Part shown: positions 1 through 6,016 of the stretch, in pieces
Layout of the letters: the number at the start of each line of letters is the position of its first letter
How positions within the stretch are numbered: position 1 is the first letter of the stretch
DNA from: an uncultured Bacilli bacterium
Lineage (GTDB): Bacteria; Bacillota_I; Bacilli_A; RF39; UBA660
Assembly (NCBI GenBank): GCA_934098385.1
Contig: CAKOOJ010000002.1
Span: 1-64,000 of the forward strand
DNA length: 64,000 nt
Reading direction: 5' to 3'
Translations under genes and position numbers: made by a program
The notes under the pieces: model-generated
Seen by the model: the letters and a program-made list of their open reading frames with translations, nothing else
Database searches by the model: none
What the model was told of the DNA's origin: nothing

Positions 1-33
1 TGATACTAGCCAAAATTTACTCAAATTCTTTTT

Positions 34-52
34 ACTTAGTTTTCAAAGATCA
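34..52 (-). promoter_or_regulatory. boxA-like rRNA leader motif
   Basis: On the minus strand this reads TGATCTTTGAAAACTAAGT, resembling the boxA/processing segment (TGnTCTTTGAAAACT) that precedes 16S rRNA in Bacillota. Together with the tandem promoters just upstream it suggests that a 16S rRNA gene begins beyond the left edge, transcribed leftward. No rRNA sequence is inside the window, so this is inference from motif and context. Confidence 0.55.
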
Positions 53-81
53 TTTCGCACTTCTTCGTTAAGTGCATTACT

Positions 82-110
82 AATATACCAAATTTTTTCT
101 AATATTGCAA
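82..110 (-). promoter_or_regulatory. Downstream rRNA-operon-type promoter (P2)
   Basis: On the minus strand there is TTGCAA, a 17-base spacer and TATATT. It lies about 30 bases upstream of the boxA-like leader and is the second of two tandem promoters, as is usual for rRNA operons of low-GC Gram-positives. Confidence 0.6.
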
Positions 111-163
111 GCATAAATTTTAATTTTTGTATTTTTTTATTCTTTTTCTTCGGTACATTTATT

Positions 164-192
164 AATATACAATAATTATATGCGAATGTAAA
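164..192 (-). promoter_or_regulatory. Upstream rRNA-operon-type promoter (P1)
   Basis: On the minus strand there is TTTACA, a 17-base spacer and TATATT, preceded by an A/T-only stretch that could serve as an UP element. It is in tandem with the promoter at 82-110 and points the same way. Confidence 0.55.
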
Positions 193-297
193 GTACAAAT
201 TTCACTTTTTTTACATTTTTTTGTATTTAATATATAATAGTATTAAGAAATATTTATTATATGTTGATATTTTTATATTTTGTAATTTATTTTTAAA

Positions 298-324
298 TAA
301 AAAAACCAGATTTTTATTATCTAG
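298..324 (-). terminator. Possible terminator after tRNA-Glu
   Basis: On the minus strand CTAGAT pairs with ATCTGG (one G-U pair) around a 7-base loop and is followed by a run of seven T. It sits 12 bases beyond the CCA end of the tRNA. The stem is weak. Confidence 0.4.
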
Positions 325-336
325 TATATTTCTTTT

Positions 337-412
337 TGGTGACCCATATGGGGTTCGAACCCATGAATGTAGCCTTGAGAGGGCTATGTGTTAACCATTT
401 CACCAATGGGCC
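337..412 (-). tRNA. tRNA-Glu (anticodon CUC)
   Basis: The minus strand folds into a full 76-base cloverleaf. The acceptor stem is GGCCCAT/ATGGGTC, the discriminator is A and the CCA end is encoded at 337-339. The anticodon stem TAGCC/GGCTA encloses the loop CTCTCAA, giving anticodon CTC, which reads GAG (Glu). The T arm has ATGGG-TTCGAAC-CCCAT. It lies 36 bases downstream of the kinase gene on the same strand and may be cotranscribed with it. Confidence 0.95.
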
Positions 413-429
413 AATGCTTTCAAAGCATT
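413..429. other. Perfect 8-bp inverted repeat abutting the tRNA 5' end
   Basis: AATGCTTT-C-AAAGCATT forms a hairpin that touches the first base of the mature tRNA-Glu. On the plus strand it is followed by TTTTATTTTAT, so it could terminate rightward transcription. On the minus strand it would sit in the 5' leader of the tRNA precursor. Confidence 0.45.
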
Positions 430-448
430 TTTATTTTATCATACAATT

Positions 449-1591
449 TTATCTTTGACTACTTTTTTTTAAAATAATGTTATCATTTTTATATTTTTGA
501 TAACTTGAATAAATATAATTATTTATATATGGTAACTTTTTTTCTATGTCCTTTACTAATGCTAATTGATTTCTAGCTCTATCTAAATTATGGTCTTTGT
601 AATCTGTTTTAAAATAAACATCTCCATTAATATAATCGTTTAAAAATCTCATTGCTAATTCCAAAGTTATTATTCTTATTGATTCTGGCATTAATGCAAG
701 TTCATTTTCAGTAATACAATCAAACATTTCACTCATATATCCATCTGTATAGTTTTCAAACATTTTTAAATCTATACTAACTTTTGATAAATCTTTTTCA
801 TCTTCTAATGCAGTCGAAGAAGTAGATCTAATTCCATCTCCATAATCATATAATAAGCTTCCAGGCATAACAGTATCTAAATCTATAACCGCTAAGTAAT
901 CTCCTGTTACTTTATTCATTAAAACATTATTAACTTTTGTATCATTATGAGTAACTCTATATGGAATATTCCTTTCATCTAACTCTTTAGTAATTTTGCT
1001 ACATATTTTACTTCTTTTTAATATTTCTTTTATTTCTTTTTTTACACCATTAACTCTTTTAAAAGAATCTTTTTCAATATCATATAAAAATTTTTCTAAT
1101 CTTTTTTGTGTATTATGAAAATCAATAATTGTTTCTTCTAGAGTATTAATTGGGTATTCGTTTAATAATTTATTAAAATTTCCAAATGCTTTTCCAGTAT
1201 TATATACGATTCTATTATCTGTAGAATTATTATATGAAATTGAATTACCAATAAAATTATATATTCTATAGTAACTATCTTTATTATCATTTATAATTTT
1301 ACATAATAATTCCTTTTTGTTGGTTTTTATTATATTTAATACCTTGTGATCATTGTCTTTGTACTCATTCATTTTATTTTTTAAATAAGTAGTAACTTTT
1401 TCAATATTATCCATTAGTATATATGGATTATTAAATACTAAAGTATTTATTTTTTGAACTAAATATTTTTCTCTTTTCCCTTCATTATTATATTCTATAA
1501 TGTAAGTTTTATTTATATTTCCTACATTATATTCTTTTATACTTTCTAATTTTCCTGGTATTTCATAATTTTCTAATATTTTCTTTATCAT
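449..1591 (-). CDS. NahK-like sugar kinase, aminoglycoside-phosphotransferase fold
   Basis: Predicted cytosolic kinase of the APH/choline-kinase superfamily. The catalytic loop is HNDTKVNN (residues 215-222) and the metal-binding segment is IDLDT (236-240), followed by VMPGSLLYDYGDGIR. This HNDTK..N/DLDT pattern and the 380-residue length fit N-acetylhexosamine 1-kinase (NahK), which makes GlcNAc-1-P or GalNAc-1-P. The substrate is inferred only from family resemblance; another small sugar or alcohol is possible. The gene has a strong promoter of its own at 1670-1698 but no obvious Shine-Dalgarno just before the ATG. No galacto-N-biose phosphorylase or transporter lies nearby, so the usual NahK pathway is not visible here. 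Confidence 0.7.
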   Translation of the reverse strand: MIKKILENYEIPGKLESIKEYNVGNINKTYIIEYNNEGKREKYLVQKINTLVFNNPYILMDNIEKVTTYLKNKMNEYKDNDHKVLNIIKTNKKELLCKIINDNKDSYYRIYNFIGNSISYNNSTDNRIVYNTGKAFGNFNKLLNEYPINTLEETIIDFHNTQKRLEKFLYDIEKDSFKRVNGVKKEIKEILKRSKICSKITKELDERNIPYRVTHNDTKVNNVLMNKVTGDYLAVIDLDTVMPGSLLYDYGDGIRSTSSTALEDEKDLSKVSIDLKMFENYTDGYMSEMFDCITENELALMPESIRIITLELAMRFLNDYINGDVYFKTDYKDHNLDRARNQLALVKDIEKKLPYINNYIYSSYQKYKNDNIILKKSSQR

Positions 1592-1669
1592 GACACATCT
1601 AATACATCCACTTTATTTATTTTATTGAATGTCCTTCCTAATAGATTTTCTTTTTATTTATTAGTTTTT

Positions 1670-1698
1670 ATTATAGCAGTACTTAAACTAAATATCAA
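1670..1698 (-). promoter_or_regulatory. Promoter of the NahK-like kinase
   Basis: On the minus strand there is TTGATA, a 17-base spacer and TATAAT, with an extended -10 (TGC before TATAAT). It lies about 80 bases upstream of the kinase ATG. Confidence 0.65.
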
Positions 1699-1756
1699 AG
1701 AATTTAGTATATTTTTTTTGAAATAGTTAATAATATTATTAGAAATGAGTGATATT

Positions 1757-2296
1757 ATGCTAATAATTGTTGGTTCAAGAAGAAACGGAAATTCATTAAA
1801 ACTTGCTAATATTGTAAAAGAGGAATTAAGTAAAACTAGAATTCATTCTGATTTAATAGTTCCTGGTAATCAAAAAATTCATATTTGTACTGGTTGTATG
1901 GATTGTGATAAAGACGGTGTGTGTGATTTTACTGATGATATGAAAAATAATATTGATTTAATAAAAAAAGAAGAATATTTAATGTTCATTACACCTGTAA
2001 GATGGAATTTGTTAAGTGGTGATTTAAAAATATTTATAGACAGATTAAATCCAATGTATTCAAGAAATGAATTAAAAGATAAGAAAATAATTTTAGTTTC
2101 CATAGGATGTAAGGATAATAGTTTATATAGTACTGAAGCTGGAATAACTAGTTTAAATAGTTTTGTTGAATCCGCTAAAATGCAAATTATTTTAGAAAAA
2201 AAGTTTTATAATTGTTTAAATGATGATGATATTTTAGAACAGCAATATGAAATAGATGATTTTGTTAATAAAGTTAAAGAAAAAATAGGATGCTAA
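1757..2296 (+). CDS. NAD(P)H-dependent flavodoxin-fold oxidoreductase
   Basis: Small FMN reductase or iron-sulfur-flavoprotein-like enzyme of 179 residues. The N-terminus has the FMN-phosphate loop GSRRNGNS after a short beta strand (MLIIV). A cysteine-rich segment CTGCMDCDKDGVC follows at about residues 45-57, typical of the family (named 'flavodoxin family protein' or 'NAD(P)H-dependent oxidoreductase'). An in-frame ATG exists 12 bases upstream, but GAGTGAT precedes the ATG at 1757 at the right distance, so that start was chosen. The gene stands alone and ends in a bidirectional terminator shared with the convergent HAD-GtrA gene. The physiological substrate is unknown. Confidence 0.75.
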   Translation: MLIIVGSRRNGNSLKLANIVKEELSKTRIHSDLIVPGNQKIHICTGCMDCDKDGVCDFTDDMKNNIDLIKKEEYLMFITPVRWNLLSGDLKIFIDRLNPMYSRNELKDKKIILVSIGCKDNSLYSTEAGITSLNSFVESAKMQIILEKKFYNCLNDDDILEQQYEIDDFVNKVKEKIGC

Positions 2297-2315
2297 TTTT
2301 TATGGTATCCTATTT
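2283..2315. terminator. Bidirectional terminator
   Basis: AAATAGGAT (2283-2291) pairs with ATCCTATTT (2307-2315). T-rich tails lie on both sides (TCTTTTT to the right; TTTTTTCTTT reading left). It overlaps the stop codons of the convergent flavoprotein and HAD-GtrA genes. Confidence 0.75.
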
Positions 2316-3335
2316 CTTTTTAAATATAAATAATTTACTTATTACATAGTTGCCAATAATGACTAATACTTGAGAAAATATTTTTCCTATTTTATCATTA
2401 AAATGTAAGATAGTTACGATTACAAACATACATAACATATCTAATAATAAGGTCAATAATCTTGATGATATAAAAGATGTTCCTTCTTTTATTATATTTT
2501 TTTCTTTACTTTTGAAAACAAATACTCTATTAGTAAAATATGCAAATAAAACTGATATAATCCAAGATATTATATTTGCAATTTGTAATTCAGTTGCTTT
2601 TTGTGGATTTAAAAAAGTTGAAACGCAAATATAATATACTATTAAACTAATCATTGTAGTTAAAAATCCTACTATTAAATAATTCCATATCTCTTCATTT
2701 TTATGATATATGCTCCATCCAAAATTCCAAAATCTTTTTATTAGGTTTTCCTTTTTATTTTTATATTCTTTGTAATCATATATTTCATTCTTTTTTACTA
2801 CATATGATTTGTTTGCTAGTTCTAATAATGGTTTATCTGCATTTATGTCATCTGAATACATTGTATCTATTATACATTTAGGGTATTCTTTGTTAATAAG
2901 TCTTACTTTTTCAACATTATGACAATTTACTCCATTATATTTTCCACTTTTCTTATCTACTGGAGATGCAAATAATTTTTTTATTTTATATTTTTTTGCA
3001 ATAGGTTCAAGTAAAAAATATGGACTTGCTGATGCAATTATATCATTTTTATGTGTTTTTTTATTTTTATAAAAATCTTTTATATTTTTTTCATGAGTTT
3101 TCCAAAACAATTCTAATTCATTATCAATATTTTCAAATTTGTTAAATATTTCAAAAAAACATTCCTTCATAGTTTCTTTTGTTATTAATTTTAATTTATA
3201 TTTTATAAAATATATACCCATTTTTGGATAATGTGATAGTATACTTTTTTTTCTTTTAGTTAAATATTTTATAAAATCTATAGTTGAATCACCGTCATAT
3301 ATAGTTCCATCAAAATCGTATATCTCTAATTTCAT
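2310..3335 (-). CDS. HAD-IB phosphatase fused to GtrA-family membrane domain
   Basis: 341-residue fusion. Residues 1 to about 200 are an HAD-superfamily phosphatase, with motif I DFDGT (7-11), a SASP motif II near residue 102 and the acidic motif YSDDINADKPL near 165. Residues about 215-341 are a four-helix GtrA domain with typical NYLIVG.LTT, FAYFTNR.FVFKSK and NYVISK.FIFKK signatures. GtrA proteins are proposed to translocate polyprenyl-phosphate-linked sugars. The next gene upstream is a GtrII-type transferase, which fits a membrane sugar-modification pair. The HAD half may dephosphorylate a lipid-linked sugar phosphate such as the product of the UbiA enzyme at 39115-39978, as in known HAD-UbiA proteins; this is inference. 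The start has an AAGGAATGAT ribosome binding site. Confidence 0.8.
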   Translation of the reverse strand: MKLEIYDFDGTIYDGDSTIDFIKYLTKRKKSILSHYPKMGIYFIKYKLKLITKETMKECFFEIFNKFENIDNELELFWKTHEKNIKDFYKNKKTHKNDIIASASPYFLLEPIAKKYKIKKLFASPVDKKSGKYNGVNCHNVEKVRLINKEYPKCIIDTMYSDDINADKPLLELANKSYVVKKNEIYDYKEYKNKKENLIKRFWNFGWSIYHKNEEIWNYLIVGFLTTMISLIVYYICVSTFLNPQKATELQIANIISWIISVLFAYFTNRVFVFKSKEKNIIKEGTSFISSRLLTLLLDMLCMFVIVTILHFNDKIGKIFSQVLVIIGNYVISKLFIFKKK

Positions 3336-3356
3336 AATATCATTCCTTATGTATTT

Positions 3357-3365
3357 AGTATAACA
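3357..3365 (-). promoter_or_regulatory. Extended -10 promoter of the HAD-GtrA gene
   Basis: The minus strand has TG-T-TATACT about 25 bases before the HAD-GtrA start. No good -35 box is seen. It could give independent expression in addition to read-through from the GtrII gene. Confidence 0.4.
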
Positions 3366-3400
3366 TATAATCTTTAATTTTTTATAAAATAAAAAGTATA

Positions 3401-4933
3401 TTAGAAATTTACAACTAATATACCATCTATTATTTTTATTGAATTTTTTTCTGGATAAGATTTCATATCATTATATTCTTTGCTATCTTTTATTTTATCA
3501 CGTTCTTCATCAGTTGCTCTATTTAAATATACTCCAAATTCATTATTTATCATTTTAAATATTTTATTATCATTATTATATGTAAATAAGTCTGCATATC
3601 CAATGTATTTGCCACCCCATAATGATTGATCAAAAGTTATATTATCATTTGTGTTTGGTAATGTATTTAACTCTTTATAAAAATTACTATTTATTTCACC
3701 TTTAAAAATTATTGGTATTCCATAATAATATCCTTCTGTACTTTCTATTTTATTTAATAAACGATTATTTAAGTTTTCTGTATATTTATAGTATGTTTCT
3801 TGTTTAAAATAATATTTATTTATTGTTATAAGGTTCATTGTACCTATTGCTATTATTAAAATTGTTATTATTGTATTTAAGTAATTAGGTTTTGTTTTAT
3901 CCAGTATTAATATTATCAATAAATATAATGAAGAGAAACTATATATTTGTAAAGATGTTAAATCTGCTTTGAATGCCATAAAATCTACTATATTAAATGT
4001 GAATGGTATTAAAACAATTAATATTATAAATATTATTATATTCGTTTTGTTTTTATAAAATTTTTCTTTTGTTATTTTGTTTATTAATAAAATAAATGTT
4101 AGTATTATTGTTAAAATTCTTATCATACTTTCGAACATAGAAACTCTAAAGTATGATTTTCCTATAAAGTATCCTATAAAATGTTTATATGTTCTAAATA
4201 TTAACTTCGGCCACTCACTTATTGGCGGAAGTCCCATACTGTTTGCACCTTTATAGTTTGATAATGATGTTTTGTTTATTAATAAAAGTACTTTTAGTAT
4301 TATAAAATATATTATAATTCCTAAGATACCCATTATTAATAGTTTCAATATATCTTTTAATATTTCTTTATTTTTTTTCTTATCTATTATTTCTTTTATT
4401 ATATAAATTATTATTAGTGATACTGATACTGCAATATATGATTGGTAATTACCTAATGAAAGAGCAATACAAAGACTTCCTGGTATGAAATCGTATTTCC
4501 ATTTTGTGCTTAGCCAAACTGCTAGTACAGCTAAGAGTAAAGATGTCATGTATATTTCTACCATAAATAAATAACTAAATGATAGAGCTAATGAAGGAAA
4601 TGTTGATATTATTAATGATATTAAAATCATATTTTTCTTATTTTTTATTTTGAAAATATCACATATTAATAAACTAATTATTGCTAGTATAATTATTACT
4701 AATATAAAATTAATTGGTGCTGACATTAATGATGTTGTAAATAGTGTTCCGTTATTCCATCTTCCACTTGTTAGTGCAAAATCTTTAAATACTAAATATG
4801 ATAAGTCATCTTCGTTTGCTAGTCTTCTAGTAAAAAAATAAAAATGTGTTAAAAATGTAAATATCATACTGCTATAAATTGAATATTTATACTTGTCATA
4901 TAGTTCTTGTAATTCTTTGATTATTTTTTTCAT
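3401..4933 (-). CDS. GtrII-like polytopic glycosyltransferase
   Basis: 510-residue membrane protein with roughly ten or more predicted helices, resembling the GtrII/'glucosyltransferase domain-containing' family that moves sugars from polyprenyl-phosphate donors to polymers outside the membrane. The N-terminal periplasmic motif FTRRLANEDDLSY plus ALTSGRW is typical, with acidic residues before a helix as in GT-C enzymes. A C-terminal soluble domain ends in NSIKIIDGILVVNF, closely echoed by the paralogue at 33641-35146 (NSIKMINGVVIVKL). It is followed by the HAD-GtrA gene and preceded by a near-consensus promoter. The ribosome binding site is weak. The sugar is not determinable from sequence. 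Confidence 0.7.
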   Translation of the reverse strand: MKKIIKELQELYDKYKYSIYSSMIFTFLTHFYFFTRRLANEDDLSYLVFKDFALTSGRWNNGTLFTTSLMSAPINFILVIIILAIISLLICDIFKIKNKKNMILISLIISTFPSLALSFSYLFMVEIYMTSLLLAVLAVWLSTKWKYDFIPGSLCIALSLGNYQSYIAVSVSLIIIYIIKEIIDKKKNKEILKDILKLLIMGILGIIIYFIILKVLLLINKTSLSNYKGANSMGLPPISEWPKLIFRTYKHFIGYFIGKSYFRVSMFESMIRILTIILTFILLINKITKEKFYKNKTNIIIFIILIVLIPFTFNIVDFMAFKADLTSLQIYSFSSLYLLIILILDKTKPNYLNTIITILIIAIGTMNLITINKYYFKQETYYKYTENLNNRLLNKIESTEGYYYGIPIIFKGEINSNFYKELNTLPNTNDNITFDQSLWGGKYIGYADLFTYNNDNKIFKMINNEFGVYLNRATDEERDKIKDSKEYNDMKSYPEKNSIKIIDGILVVNF

Positions 4934-5016
4934 ATTTTTCTTATATAATTAATTTTATAGAAATATTAATTAATTTCTGTTATTGATTAATTCCTTTCTA
5001 TTTGTATCTCTTCTTA

Positions 5017-5045
5017 AATATAATATTTTTAAATTCTTGTGTCAA
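5017..5045 (-). promoter_or_regulatory. Promoter of the GtrII gene
   Basis: On the minus strand there is a perfect TTGACA, a 17-base spacer and TATATT, with the predicted start about 75 bases before the GtrII ATG. Confidence 0.7.
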
Positions 5046-5140
5046 TATGATTATTTGTTTTTATTCATTATTATATAAATTGTCGAGTTTTGATAAGTTT
5101 TTAGAGGTTTTGTCAAAACTCTTTATTTATATTTAAAAGT

Positions 5141-5148
5141 GATATAGT
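5141..5148 (+). promoter_or_regulatory. Sense (toxin mRNA) promoter, copy 1
   Basis: TG-A-TATAGT extended -10 (TATAGT at 5143-5148, TG at 5140-5141). There is no good -35. The same element is kept in all three copies and would start the mRNA just before GAGCATTCA. Confidence 0.55.
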
Positions 5149-5227
5149 ATATCTTACCGAGCATTCATGTTGGTGTTTACCTTACTAACTGAGATTCTTT
5201 TTGAATTTGTAGGAAGTAGGTGGTAAT

Positions 5228-5296
5228 ATGTTCAAAAATTTAGAAAAATTATTGAATAGAATTATTATTATTTTAATGCTAATCTTTTTTAGATAA
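5228..5296 (+). CDS. Type I toxin-like hydrophobic peptide, copy 1 (altered C-terminus)
   Basis: 22-residue peptide that starts MFKNLEKLLNR, continues with a purely hydrophobic IIIILMLIF segment, and ends FR. The ribosome binding site is AGGAAGTAGGTGGT, 4 bases before ATG. It is the same peptide as copies 2 and 3 except that a T run has six instead of five bases (5285-5290), which shifts the frame and replaces the LDKE tail. A charged N-terminus, one membrane-length hydrophobic stretch and an antisense RNA are hallmarks of membrane-acting type I toxins (Fst, TxpA, AapA classes). No database match was run; the toxin role is inferred. Confidence 0.65.
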   Translation: MFKNLEKLLNRIIIILMLIFFR

Positions 5297-5314
5297 AGAA
5301 TAGTTTATATATAA

Positions 5315-5402
5315 AATAAAAAGACATCAGCCAACTCAGTTAGGGCCGATGTTTACTCAGACAGGGTAGACATCCAACTTTCAGGGGGTTGAATGCTCAC
5401 CT
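5315..5402 (-). ncRNA. Antisense antitoxin-like RNA, copy 1
   Basis: A perfect promoter (TTGACA-17-TATTAT, 5409-5437) would start this RNA near 5402. It ends at hairpin 5324-5352 (ACATC.GCC/GGGC.GATGT), which on this strand is followed by TTTTTATTTT. The ~88 nt RNA is complementary to the 3' half of the toxin transcript. It also carries GAGTAAACATC, which can pair with GGTGTTTACC in the toxin leader (5172-5181), giving a second contact as in Fst/par loci. Confidence 0.7.
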
Positions 5403-5408
5403 AATTAA

Positions 5409-5437
5409 ATAATAGCATTTGGCAATGCATGTGTCAA
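5409..5437 (-). promoter_or_regulatory. Antisense RNA promoter, copy 1
   Basis: Minus strand TTGACA (5432-5437), 17-base spacer, TATTAT (5409-5414). It is one of the strongest promoter matches in the window and lies inside the sense-strand terminator hairpin. Confidence 0.75.
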
Positions 5438-5448
5438 ATGTTTTTTTT
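5415..5448 (+). terminator. Sense terminator overlapping antisense promoter, copy 1
   Basis: GCATTTGGCA (5415-5424) pairs with TGTCAAATGT (5432-5441, with G-U pairs) around ATGCATG and is followed by eight T. The right arm contains the antisense -35 box. The central hairpin at 5324-5352 lacks a T run on the plus strand, so the toxin mRNA probably ends here. Confidence 0.65.
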
Positions 5449-5485
5449 CATATCATTTTAAGCTTTCCATATCATTTTAAGCTTT
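5449..5485. repeat. Two tandem copies of CATATCATTTTAAGCTTT
   Basis: An 18-base word occurs at 5449-5466 and 5468-5485, just after unit 1. A near copy (CATATCATTTTATGCTTT) lies at 6789-6806 before unit 3. It appears to be the natural tail of the repeat unit and may have served as recombination homology for its duplication. Confidence 0.75.
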
Positions 5486-5570
5486 ATAAATTTATTAGTT
5501 ATTATATAAATTGTCTAGTTTTGATAAGTTTTTATAGGTTTTGTCGAAACTCTTTATTTATATTTAAAAG

Positions 5571-5579
5571 TGATATAGT
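5571..5579 (+). promoter_or_regulatory. Sense (toxin mRNA) promoter, copy 2
   Basis: TG-A-TATAGT extended -10 at 5571-5579, identical to copy 1. Confidence 0.55.
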
Positions 5580-5658
5580 ATAACTAATCGAGCATTCATG
5601 TTGGTGTTTACCTTACTAACTGAGATTCTTTTTGAATTTGTAGGAAGTAGGTGGTAAT

Positions 5659-5733
5659 ATGTTCAAAAATTTAGAAAAATTATTGAATAGAATTATTATT
5701 ATTTTAATGCTAATCTTTTTAGATAAAGAATAG
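5659..5733 (+). CDS. Type I toxin-like hydrophobic peptide, copy 2
   Basis: 24-residue peptide: MFKNLEKLLNR, then IIIILMLIF, then LDKE. The layout is a basic/amphipathic N-terminus, a hydrophobic core long enough to enter a membrane, and a charged tail, the usual design of Fst-like toxins. It lacks the central proline often seen in Fst. The ribosome binding site is AGGAAGTAGGTGGT. Copies 2 and 3 encode the same peptide and are taken as the intact form. The function is inferred from the peptide plus the antisense RNA architecture. Confidence 0.7.
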   Translation: MFKNLEKLLNRIIIILMLIFLDKE

Positions 5734-5744
5734 TTTATATATAA

Positions 5745-5832
5745 AATAAAAAGACATCAGCCAACTCAGTTAGGGCCGATGTTTATCCAGACAAGGTAGA
5801 CATCCAACTTTCAGGGGGTTGGATGCTCACCT
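5745..5832 (-). ncRNA. Antisense antitoxin-like RNA, copy 2
   Basis: Same design as copy 1: TTGACA-17-TATTAT promoter at 5839-5867, predicted start near 5832, terminator hairpin 5754-5782 with TTTTTATTTT beyond it. It contains ATAAACATC in place of GTAAACATC, which still pairs with most of GGTGTTTAC in the leader. Confidence 0.7.
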
Positions 5833-5838
5833 AATTAA

Positions 5839-5867
5839 ATAATAGCATTTGGCAATACATGTGTCAA
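5839..5867 (-). promoter_or_regulatory. Antisense RNA promoter, copy 2
   Basis: Minus strand TTGACA (5862-5867), 17-base spacer, TATTAT (5839-5844). Confidence 0.75.
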
Positions 5868-5876
5868 ATGTTTTTT
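5845..5876 (+). terminator. Sense terminator overlapping antisense promoter, copy 2
   Basis: GCATTTGGCA and TGTCAAATGT arms followed by six T, as in copy 1. Confidence 0.6.
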
Positions 5877-5946
5877 CATATGATAATTAAAATATTGATA
5901 TTCGAATTTGGATTAAATTTAAATTTGGATATCCCGAATTAAAAAA

Positions 5947-6016
5947 GACTCATATGCGTCCTTTATAGTATAATATTTTTGTCTAGAAAATTACAAAGAA
6001 GGTTTGCATATGAGTC
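5947..6016 (+). promoter_or_regulatory. 11-bp inverted repeat masking the transposase start
   Basis: GACTCATATGC (5947-5957) and GCATATGAGTC (6006-6016) are perfect complements. The right arm includes the ATG at 6010. In a transcript starting upstream the start codon would be held in a stem, a common way insertion sequences limit transposase made from read-through RNA. Confidence 0.55.

Larger units (their letters stand above)
5068..5448 (+). repeat. Repeat unit copy 1 (type I toxin-antitoxin-like locus)
   Basis: First of three ~380 bp units (5068-5448, 5499-5876, 6814-7190) that are nearly identical along their length. Each unit holds an inverted-repeat segment (GAGTTTTGA ... TCAAAACTC, intact in this copy, degenerate in the others), an extended -10 promoter, a 5' leader with GAGCATTCA, a short hydrophobic-peptide ORF, a central hairpin, a convergent antisense promoter and a final hairpin with a T run. 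Copies 1 and 2 are tandem with 50 bp between them. Confidence 0.85.
5499..5876 (+). repeat. Repeat unit copy 2 (type I toxin-antitoxin-like locus)
   Basis: Second unit with the same order of elements as copy 1. Its tail is cut short by unrelated sequence and an IS30-like remnant. The 3' partner of the leader word GAGCATTCA reads TGGATGCTC here, which keeps pairing through a G-U pair. Confidence 0.85.

Noticed and set aside
337..412. tRNA for another amino acid
   Set aside because: The 7-base anticodon loop is CTCTCAA with intact flanking stem, so the anticodon is CTC (Glu) without ambiguity.
5156..5227. T-box or riboswitch leader before the short peptide
   Set aside because: No T-box core sequence and no known aptamer pattern; the leader is better explained by pairing with the antisense RNA and the mRNA 3' end.
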